Positions 16,452 through 23,916 of a stretch of DNA of 39,845 bases are shown here, one piece after another (position 1 is the stretch's first letter; each line of letters begins with the position of its first letter). The notes under the pieces are model-generated. The model saw nothing but the letters and a program-made list of their open reading frames with translations. It was not told the origin of the DNA and did no database searches. Source of the DNA: Prolixibacteraceae bacterium (GTDB lineage Bacteria > Bacteroidota > Bacteroidia > Bacteroidales > Prolixibacteraceae); assembly GCA_023251475.1 (NCBI GenBank), contig JAHEYS010000062.1, positions 1-39,845 of the forward strand. Direction: 5' to 3'. The translations under genes and the position numbers were made by a program.

Positions 16452-17213
16452 ATGAGAAAATACATATTATTCGTCATGGCCACAGGACTGCTGATTGCAC
16501 TGGCGTTTACCTCCTGCAAAAAAGAAGACGATTCCTTCATGTTGAGCGGAACTACATGGATAGGAGAAAGTTGGTATGACGCTATGACAAATCATTTCTA
16601 CAATGGCGATATCGAATACATTTTGAAAATGACGGGCGAAGGAACCGGAACACTTTTGACAGTCGATAATCACACCCTACGGACTGCAATAACAATTACC
16701 TCAGGGGCACCTGTAACCTGGGTACTAAATGGGGCGACGGTTAATTTAACAACACCGAAATCAACATTAAAAGGGGTAATCAATTACAGCAACAGGAATC
16801 TTAATTTTAACCTTACCGACACCACCTATCTCGCTTTTGACAAGAAAGAGCTGACCAATGCCCTGGTTTCAAAAGTATTTAGGGGCACTTTTACCAAGGT
16901 GGGGACAACTACAAAGCAGGATGTTGTTTTTATTTTCCTGTCCGCAAAAGGATTTAAGATGATGGTTCCCAGTTATCCGGTGACAACTTATCCATTATCG
17001 CAATACACGGTCGATAATACAGGAAAACTTCTGATCCATTACTTTGCAGGAATTGCCAGCAGTTCTGTTCCGCTGGACTATACCAATCATGGCGGAAATT
17101 ACACATCAACCAATGATTCAATTGTTTATACAACAACAAATGTTCCGGCAGCCAATACCTACCCAAACAGTTTAAACTGGAGGGGAGTATTCAGATTAAA
17201 AGAAGTGAAATAG
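16452..17213 (+). CDS. 253-aa lipoprotein of unknown family linked to SusCD (module B)
   Basis: The protein matches the module A lipoprotein in length and layout. It has a signal peptide with lipobox TSC (Cys 22), mature start CKKED, a shared NGDIEYILKMTGEGTGTLL block and the same ending NWRGVFRLKEVK. It appears all-beta from its alternating pattern and is rich in Thr and Ser. No catalytic motif is recognised. Retention of this gene in both duplicates argues that it is an integral part of the uptake complex, possibly a surface glycan-binding protein in the position that SusE/SusF-type proteins occupy; this is inference. Confidence 0.85.
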   Translation: MRKYILFVMATGLLIALAFTSCKKEDDSFMLSGTTWIGESWYDAMTNHFYNGDIEYILKMTGEGTGTLLTVDNHTLRTAITITSGAPVTWVLNGATVNLTTPKSTLKGVINYSNRNLNFNLTDTTYLAFDKKELTNALVSKVFRGTFTKVGTTTKQDVVFIFLSAKGFKMMVPSYPVTTYPLSQYTVDNTGKLLIHYFAGIASSSVPLDYTNHGGNYTSTNDSIVYTTTNVPAANTYPNSLNWRGVFRLKEVK

Positions 17214-17245
17214 TTTAAATTTTAAGTTTATTTGAGAAAAAGGTC

Positions 17246-17280
17246 CTCCCGGATTTCCTTGCAGGAATCCGGGAGTTTTT
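17246..17280 (+). terminator. Intrinsic terminator closing module B
   Basis: CTCCCGGAT and ATCCGGGAG pair, with further pairing TCC/GGA inside and one bulge, followed by TTTTT. It differs in sequence from the module A terminator, so it was not simply copied with the module. Confidence 0.88.
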
Positions 17281-17312
17281 ATACCCTATCTTATTAACCG
17301 TAAATGGAATAA

Positions 17313-20309
17313 ATGATGAAAAGAACGATATTATTAATAGCTTTTCTGTCAATATGGTTTGCATCTTCAGCAAAAATCAAAGTAGTTTCCTATATCAATT
17401 TTGGAAAAACAGGCAATATTACCTACGCCGCTGCACCTGCCGAAGTTTATTCGGAGGATTCAAAACTCAAACTTCAGGCAACGGGAAGTCCCTTATTTAA
17501 TGCAGAAGCCCCCTTTGGGAAAGCATTAAATGGTGATGGCTGTATCCTTTTTAACGGAAAGGGCGATGGATACTTTGGCATACTGTCTGCCGGACAAGTT
17601 ATTGACAATATCGTACTGGAAGTATGGGTGAAAGCTCGAACGTTGGATCATGGAGACGGACATCAGAATGTTTCAAGAACCGTTGTGGCAATTGGAAGTT
17701 TGGATGATGGATATGCCATCGCACAGCGGGGTAAACAATGGGTTTTGGTTACAGGGAAATCAAAAGTCGTAATTATTGGCAATGTTATTCCGAATCAATG
17801 GGTTCATCTGGCGGCTGTAAGCGATGGAAAAGAGGGATCTGTCTGGCTAAACGGAAAAAAATCGGATCTCTTTACCCCAACAAATCCCGAAGGGACAAAT
17901 TTCTCAATTGCTACCTCCCTGAATAAGAAAGGCCAATCATTTAACGGCGATATCTATGAGGTAAGATTCAGTACCTTTAAAAATAGTGAATTTGATTCAA
18001 AATCTGATTTCCTGCTTGATTACAAAAAAGTAAAAGAGAAAAATGAAGCCCGGCTTGCAGAACGGTCTAAACTGGTGAAAATGCTGGAATCGGAGGGATT
18101 AGGAAAAGAGATCGTCAGTTCATTATCCGATAAAAGCTGTGAATATGACTGGCTGATACATTCCATCGAAACCCCCTGTAAATTATTTGTGGAAAAGTCC
18201 AAAGACGGAATTACCTCTAACTTTCAATTGAACAATGGATTAGTCAGCCGCACTTTTTACATGTCAGACAATCTGGCGTGTGTTAGTTACAGGAATCTCA
18301 GCAATGATGCCGAATACGTCAGGGCCATCAAACCGGAGGCACGCATCAGGATTGACAGCATTTGGTATGAAGTTGGAGGACTGAAAGGTCAACAGGAAAG
18401 TTCCTATCTGTTAAAAAGCTGGTATTCAATGCTCGAATCAGCAGAACAGGCATTGGTACTGGAGAAAGTGGAGACGCAGGAACCTGTCGAACGATACCCC
18501 TGGAAACCTGCATATAATGCGTTGAAAACAGATTGGCCTGCAAAAGGGCTCCATGTAACAATGACCTACAAACCAACAAAAGAGATGACTGCCCTGAAAG
18601 ATTTTGAAGTAAAGATAAACTATGAAATCTATCAGGGTATCCCGGTAATTACCAAATGGTTTGAAGTGACGAATAACAGCGACAAAAAAGTTGTCATTAA
18701 CAATTTTGAAAGCGAGGTACTGGCCATCAACCAGGACCAGGTAAAACGGTTGCAGGTAGAGAGCGACTTTGCTTTTGCGGCGGTTAACAAAGATATTAAG
18801 GGGAGTTGCTTTATCCATTACAAAGGGAAGCTTTCTGAAGATAATCCATTGAATATTTATACAATGCCATCTTCTACAACCTTATGGACAGTCGATTCAG
18901 AATACAACACCTGGGCGACGCAAAACCAGGCAGAAGATAAATTACTGGAGTTTCAGCATCGTAACCTGCTGTTGAGCCGGATGGCTGCGGGTCCAAATGT
19001 TTTCCTGACAAAAGAAACTCCATTTAAATCCTTTGTTACTTTCGAATTAGTACAGGACAGCGACGACAAGGAGCGACGCTCATTGGGCTACAGGCGAATG
19101 TATAAAAAACTGGCGCCACAGGTAACCGAATCACTCCTGAGCGTATATATCCCTTCCAGTGATCCTGTTAAAATAAAGGGGATGTTAACCCAGATGGCTG
19201 AATTAAAAATGGAGCGGATGGAGACTATGGGTGAAGGGCGTATAAATCACGACAATCTGGCCGATAGTTATGTCAGCTTTTGGAAAGATCTTGCCGGCTT
19301 TGCCAAAGAACGGGGTATTGTACTTGGCGGCTACGAACTGCAGACAGCATCAAGGGGGCGCGGAGCTGATGTTGACTGTATTGATCCCGTAACCGGAAAG
19401 CCGGGCAGTTCATTTGGTCAGAGCGTTTGTATTGCAAGTAAATGGAAAGACAGCTACTTTGGAAACATGTGGAAATTTTATGACCGCACGGGTCTGATGT
19501 GTTATAATATCGATGGTCCCTACCATGGCGATATTTGCGCTTCGACGACTCATAAATATCACCGGGGGTTGGAAGATTCTCAGTGGGAACAGTGGAAAAC
19601 CCAGGTAGAGGTAATTCATGAATGCCTTCGCAGAGGGATGCGTGTTCAGGTTCCCGATTGGTATTTCCTCAATGGCAGTGCCGCAACCGGCATGGGTTAC
19701 AGGGAGGCAGCGGCCAACCTGACACCGCAACAGCAGTTGCTGCTCGGCCGTCAGTATATTTACGACGGGACCTGGTTTAAACTTCCTACAATGGGATGGA
19801 TGCACTTACAATTGGTTGGTCCGTATGCAAATGATCCGCGTATTGGACTACTCCCTTTAAAAAAGAATATCGACCGCTATAAACAAATATTAATGCAGTA
19901 TCTGGCAAGTGGTTGTCAATTAGGCATTTTGGGTTATGAAATTTATGACTCGCCGGAAACAAAAGCCATGATTTCGGAATGCCTTGATTGGTTCAGGGAA
20001 TACAGGGATATTCTCACTTCCGAGATAATACACGTAAGCCGACCCAATGGACGTGACCTGGATTGTATGCTTCATGTTAATCCTTTTATAAATCGTAAAG
20101 GGATGGTAGTCGTCTTTAATCCTACTGATCATGAGATTACGAAAAATCTCAGAATCCCGTTATATTATACCGGGTTAAAAAATAAAGTGACCGTCAGAGA
20201 GGGAGGACAGAATCCCATTTCATATACTATCAGCGAAAAAAAGGAGTTATTGCTACCTGTTAAAGTCAAAGCTCAGAGTACAACATGGTTTATTTTAAGT
20301 TCTAAATAA
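17313..20309 (+). CDS. Secreted LamG-domain protein with GH36/GH27-like (clan GH-D-like) hydrolase core, unassigned
   Basis: The 998-residue protein has a signal peptide at about 1-20. A LamG/concanavalin-like module spans about 40-235 (VLEVWVKARTL, NQWVHLAAVSDGKEGSVWLNG). A beta-sandwich beginning FQLNNGLVSRTFYM (about 302) recalls the N-terminal domain of GH36-type alpha-galactosidases. A likely TIM barrel covers about 640-930, with GGYELQTASRGRGADVDC and MCYNIDGPYHGD (about 728). The latter resembles the strand carrying the nucleophile Asp in clan GH-D enzymes. An Asp in PDWYF is a second acidic candidate. The C-terminus looks like a small beta-domain (VVVFNPTDHEI). It is the first gene after the module B terminator, at the head of the catalytic block. 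I cannot place it in a named GH family; an alpha-galactosidase or related exo-glycosidase is the best guess. Confidence 0.6.
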   Translation: MMKRTILLIAFLSIWFASSAKIKVVSYINFGKTGNITYAAAPAEVYSEDSKLKLQATGSPLFNAEAPFGKALNGDGCILFNGKGDGYFGILSAGQVIDNIVLEVWVKARTLDHGDGHQNVSRTVVAIGSLDDGYAIAQRGKQWVLVTGKSKVVIIGNVIPNQWVHLAAVSDGKEGSVWLNGKKSDLFTPTNPEGTNFSIATSLNKKGQSFNGDIYEVRFSTFKNSEFDSKSDFLLDYKKVKEKNEARLAERSKLVKMLESEGLGKEIVSSLSDKSCEYDWLIHSIETPCKLFVEKSKDGITSNFQLNNGLVSRTFYMSDNLACVSYRNLSNDAEYVRAIKPEARIRIDSIWYEVGGLKGQQESSYLLKSWYSMLESAEQALVLEKVETQEPVERYPWKPAYNALKTDWPAKGLHVTMTYKPTKEMTALKDFEVKINYEIYQGIPVITKWFEVTNNSDKKVVINNFESEVLAINQDQVKRLQVESDFAFAAVNKDIKGSCFIHYKGKLSEDNPLNIYTMPSSTTLWTVDSEYNTWATQNQAEDKLLEFQHRNLLLSRMAAGPNVFLTKETPFKSFVTFELVQDSDDKERRSLGYRRMYKKLAPQVTESLLSVYIPSSDPVKIKGMLTQMAELKMERMETMGEGRINHDNLADSYVSFWKDLAGFAKERGIVLGGYELQTASRGRGADVDCIDPVTGKPGSSFGQSVCIASKWKDSYFGNMWKFYDRTGLMCYNIDGPYHGDICASTTHKYHRGLEDSQWEQWKTQVEVIHECLRRGMRVQVPDWYFLNGSAATGMGYREAAANLTPQQQLLLGRQYIYDGTWFKLPTMGWMHLQLVGPYANDPRIGLLPLKKNIDRYKQILMQYLASGCQLGILGYEIYDSPETKAMISECLDWFREYRDILTSEIIHVSRPNGRDLDCMLHVNPFINRKGMVVVFNPTDHEITKNLRIPLYYTGLKNKVTVREGGQNPISYTISEKKELLLPVKVKAQSTTWFILSSK

Positions 20310-20348
20310 CTATTTCGACATCCTGATCTTATTAATTACATTTTAATA

Positions 20349-20380
20349 TTCGCTTACGAATTAAAAACAAAGCAATTTTG
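20349..20380 (+). promoter_or_regulatory. Candidate Bacteroidota housekeeping promoter upstream of GH20
   Basis: TTCG (20349) and CAATTTTG (20373) are 20 bases apart, close to the known -33 TTTG and -7 TAnnTTTG elements, with one mismatch in each. It lies about 110 bp before the GH20 start, in a 178-bp intergenic region, and may drive the GH20-sulfatase part of the block. Confidence 0.35.
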
Positions 20381-20487
20381 CAACGGGAAGAACACCAGCC
20401 CGTAGGAAGAGGGATTGCTGTTTTGAGATGGGAAGGGCTCATTCCTGCATTGTGTTTACTACTATTCAATATAAAAGAAAAATTGGC

Positions 20488-22365
20488 ATGAGAAAATCAT
20501 TACTTATCACCTTTTTAATATCTGTTATTGCGTTTTCGTTTACGACAAAACAGGAGTATCAAAAAATCCATATTATTCCTCAACCCGAATCGGTCGATCT
20601 GAAAAAAGGGTATTTTACCTTTAACACTGAGACCCGCCTTTTTTTACCTGAAGAATTTCTGAAAGATCTTGCGACCTATATGACAGAGAAGATCATCAAC
20701 GATGCCGGCATTAATGTTTCTGTTGCAAAGTGCGATCATTCTGTCTCCAAAAACATGATCCTTTTTGAAAAAACTGACGATTCCACATTTGGCAACGAAG
20801 GTTATCAATTGGAGATCTTGTCTGATAAAATAGTAGCAAAAGCAAATACCTATGCCGGGATTTTTAATGCATTTCAATCATTAAGGCAGCTAATTCCGGC
20901 AAATGCCCGGCAGTTTCCCGGAAAGTCAGTCAGGATACCATGCCTGGTCATAAAAGATCACCCCAGGTTCGAATGGCGGGGGCTGATGCTTGACCATTCG
21001 CGTCATTTTCAGCCGAAGGAATTTGTACTCAAACAGATCGATGTGATCTCATCCTATAAAGTAAATAAATTTCACTGGCACCTCACCGATGATCAGGGTT
21101 GGCGGATCGAGATCAAAAGATACCCCAATCTGACCACAAAAGGGGCATGGCGTGCAGACCGGACAGGCATTCACTGGTGGAGCCGCGAATTTGCAAAACC
21201 AGGTGAACCAATGCCGATCGGGGGATTTTATTCCCAGGAGGATATCAAACAGATTGTTGAATACGCAAGGATACGTAACGTGGAGATTATTCCGGAAATC
21301 GATCTTCCCGGCCACTCAAAAGCGCTTAAAGCAGCCTATCCGCACCTGTCGTGCCGGCAGGATCTTCTTTTTGAAGTATCAACCGGAGGGAGGTCACCCA
21401 ACAACACCATTTGTGCCGGCAGAGAGACCACCTATGAATTTATTGATGGGGTAATCGCTGAGATTGCAGAACTCTTCCCCTCAAAATATATCCATGTCGG
21501 AGGCGATGAGTGTAACAAAAACGACTGGACCGTTTGCCCCGAATGCAATAAGCGTTTAAAGGAGAACCATCTGGAAAATTTCGAGGAGCTTCAAAGTTAC
21601 TTCATCACGCGGATCAACAGCCTGGTCACCCAACGGGGCAAAACAATGATCGGATGGGATGAGATCATGAGTGGCAAAGGAACTCCGGGGGCAATTATCA
21701 TGGCCTGGAGACGCAACCGGTACTCGCCAGAGGTGGATGCCCCGCGTGCCGGATACCAAACCATTCAGGCTTCCTATACCGAATCATACATCAATAATCA
21801 TCAGGGGCCAGCCTACCTGGAGCCTGAAGCCCCGCGGGGAATTATTCCCTTGAGAAAAGTTTATGATTACGAACCGATTCCCAAGGTTCTGACTGAAGAG
21901 GAGGCTGGTCGTATCATGGGAACACAGGTGTGCCTGTGGGGCGAGTTTACTCCAAATCCCGGGATCTGCGAATTAATGTTGTACCCCCGCGTTTTAGCCA
22001 ACGCCGAAGTTGGCTGGACCAGACCGCTGCTGAAGGACTGGAAAAGATTCCAGTATGCCGTAGAAGAAAATTTTATCCGGCTTGAACGCGACAAGGTCAA
22101 TTTCTCCCGGAGCACCTACAATCCAATGATCACATTTACAGCCGATACCGTACAAAAGATTGCTGTAGTTCAGATCGTTCCCGATTCAGATATTCATGAC
22201 CTTTTTTATACCGTTAACGGAACGGACCCAACTACAAAATCGCCTAAATACAAGGCGCAATTTACAGCCGGATTAAATACAGTAGTGAAAGCTGCAATCT
22301 TTAACAAAAAGGGGCTACTTTTAGGCAACATTGTCACTCAAAAAATCGAAATAATTAAAAAATGA
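20488..22365 (+). CDS. GH20 beta-N-acetylhexosaminidase
   Basis: The enzyme removes terminal N-acetylglucosamine or N-acetylgalactosamine by substrate-assisted catalysis. The ORF track starts at 20428, but the ATG at 20488 gives a signal peptide (MRKSLLITFLISVIAFSF), so I choose it; the mature enzyme has about 600 residues. The N-terminal GH20b domain begins IIPQPESV. The catalytic barrel contains RGLMLDHSRHFQP, HWHLTDDQGWRIEIK and the Asp-Glu catalytic pair in HVGGDECN (residues 340-341). The C-terminus (YTVNGTDPTTKSP) resembles the chitobiase/hexosaminidase C-terminal domain. The stop codon overlaps the next sulfatase start by 4 nt (ATGA), pointing to translational coupling and joint action on a sulfated amino sugar. 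Confidence 0.95.
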   Translation: MRKSLLITFLISVIAFSFTTKQEYQKIHIIPQPESVDLKKGYFTFNTETRLFLPEEFLKDLATYMTEKIINDAGINVSVAKCDHSVSKNMILFEKTDDSTFGNEGYQLEILSDKIVAKANTYAGIFNAFQSLRQLIPANARQFPGKSVRIPCLVIKDHPRFEWRGLMLDHSRHFQPKEFVLKQIDVISSYKVNKFHWHLTDDQGWRIEIKRYPNLTTKGAWRADRTGIHWWSREFAKPGEPMPIGGFYSQEDIKQIVEYARIRNVEIIPEIDLPGHSKALKAAYPHLSCRQDLLFEVSTGGRSPNNTICAGRETTYEFIDGVIAEIAELFPSKYIHVGGDECNKNDWTVCPECNKRLKENHLENFEELQSYFITRINSLVTQRGKTMIGWDEIMSGKGTPGAIIMAWRRNRYSPEVDAPRAGYQTIQASYTESYINNHQGPAYLEPEAPRGIIPLRKVYDYEPIPKVLTEEEAGRIMGTQVCLWGEFTPNPGICELMLYPRVLANAEVGWTRPLLKDWKRFQYAVEENFIRLERDKVNFSRSTYNPMITFTADTVQKIAVVQIVPDSDIHDLFYTVNGTDPTTKSPKYKAQFTAGLNTVVKAAIFNKKGLLLGNIVTQKIEIIKK

Positions 22366-23882
22366 AGTATTCGTTAATTCCATTTTCTGCGCTGATGCTT
22401 TTGGGTGCTTCTGGAAGCTCCGGTTCAGCTAAAGGCGCAACAGAAGATAAACCGAATCCGGCAAAGCCCAATGTCCTGTTCCTGTTTGCCGATGACCAGC
22501 GGGCTGATGCAATCGGGGCATCGGGAAACACTTATATCAGGACACCAAATATTGATCGTCTGGCAAAAACGGGGGTACGATTTACCTCTGCTTACGTCAT
22601 GGGGGGACATCACGGCGCCATTTGCGCCCCCAGCAGGGCGATGCTGATGAGCGGGAAAAGCCTTTTCCATGTTTACGACAAGCTGGAAGGGGTGCACACA
22701 ATGCCGATGCATTTTGCAGAAAACGGGTATGAAACCTTTGGGACCGGCAAATGGCACAACCTTGCACCTAACTTTGAGGCCTCCTTCCAAAAAGGGAAGA
22801 ATGTGCTTATTGGGGGTATGAGTGACCATTACAAAGTCCCCTGCCGCGATTTGGGAACCGACCGGAAACTGTCAAAGCCGGTTGTAAAGGGATTTTCAAC
22901 CGATCTGTTTGCCGGCGCCGCGATCGATTTCCTCAACGAATACAGCTCAGGGAAGAGAAATCAGCCATTTTTCTGTTATGTGGCATTTACCGCTCCTCAC
23001 GATCCCCGCTCACCGCGAAAAGATTATATCGGGATGTATCCGCCCGAATCGATCCCCGTTCCCGGGAATTTCAAAAAATTGCACCCATTTGTTTTTGATC
23101 AGTTAGACATCCGTGATGAGAATCTCGCCCCATGGCCAAGAACACCGGAGATCATCCAGGAATCGCTGGCCGACTATTACGCATTGATTTCACACATGGA
23201 TGCCAGGATTGGCGATATTATCGAAACACTGAAACAAAAAGGGCTATTTGACAATACCATCATCGTTTATGCTGCTGATAACGGTCTGGCTATTGGGAGT
23301 CACGGACTTTTAGGTAAACAGGATCTTTATGAACACAGTATGAATATCCCGTTGATTATAACCGGTCCCGGAATCCCCCGCGATAAAGTCAGTCATGCGC
23401 TGGTTTACCTGTATGACTTGTTTCCCACTCTGAGCGATCTTTGTAAACTGCCAGCCCCAACCGGTATCGATGGGAAGGATCTTGCCCCAGTCATAAACGG
23501 GAAATCAGAAGGGGTACGAGACGCCCTCTATACCGCCTATCGGAATACAGCAAGAGCTGTCCGCACAAAAGAGTGGAAAATCATTTATTACCCACGGCGA
23601 AATTTCACCCAGCTCTTTAATCTCAAAATTGATCCGCTTGAACTCAATAATCTGGCCACTCTTTCCGAATATCAATCCAAAAAAGAGGAGCTTATGACCC
23701 TTTTGAAGGATTTTCATACCGCGACCAATGATACGGCAACACTATTCCCCAAAACCATCTTACCCCTGGAATACGATTATACAATATTGAAACAGACGCC
23801 CGATGTTCATCAGCCGGAATATACGCTGAAAAAATATTTCAAGGGTGCTGACCTGAAGAATGTTGAAAAGTCAGCGCATTGA
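22362..23882 (+). CDS. S1-family sulfatase, Cys-type (sulfatase 1)
   Basis: The 506-residue exported sulfatase has the calcium-binding pair in FADDQ (about 43-44) and the formylglycine motif CAPSR (Cys 88) with the following LMSGKSLF. GTGKWHNL supplies the Lys-His pair, and a second metal site lies in AADNGLAIGSHG. It has a signal peptide and no lipobox. Its start overlaps the GH20 stop. It is the same sulfatase type as the one at 36875, sharing LAPWPRTPE, GKQDLYE/GKQNLYE and LYTAYRNTARAVR/LYTAYRDCQRSIR. Its partner hydrolase suggests that it clears sulfate from a hexosamine-containing residue, but the position cannot be read from sequence. Confidence 0.94.
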   Translation: MKYSLIPFSALMLLGASGSSGSAKGATEDKPNPAKPNVLFLFADDQRADAIGASGNTYIRTPNIDRLAKTGVRFTSAYVMGGHHGAICAPSRAMLMSGKSLFHVYDKLEGVHTMPMHFAENGYETFGTGKWHNLAPNFEASFQKGKNVLIGGMSDHYKVPCRDLGTDRKLSKPVVKGFSTDLFAGAAIDFLNEYSSGKRNQPFFCYVAFTAPHDPRSPRKDYIGMYPPESIPVPGNFKKLHPFVFDQLDIRDENLAPWPRTPEIIQESLADYYALISHMDARIGDIIETLKQKGLFDNTIIVYAADNGLAIGSHGLLGKQDLYEHSMNIPLIITGPGIPRDKVSHALVYLYDLFPTLSDLCKLPAPTGIDGKDLAPVINGKSEGVRDALYTAYRNTARAVRTKEWKIIYYPRRNFTQLFNLKIDPLELNNLATLSEYQSKKEELMTLLKDFHTATNDTATLFPKTILPLEYDYTILKQTPDVHQPEYTLKKYFKGADLKNVEKSAH

Positions 23883-23916
23883 AATGAATATCTGACAACA
23901 AAAAGATACCCGGTCT

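Larger units (their letters stand above)
9297..17213 (+). repeat. Tandem duplication, module B (fecR-susC-susD-lipoprotein, sigma gene lost)
   Basis: This is the second directly repeated module, homologous to about 571-9102. Gene order, lengths and intergenic DNA correspond, except that the sigma gene is reduced to its edges and the extra bases ahead of fecR in module A are absent. Boundaries were judged by eye. Confidence 0.85.

Noticed and set aside
20428-20487. Upstream ATG for GH20
   Set aside because: It adds 20 residues ahead of a good signal peptide; the ATG at 20488 is preferred.
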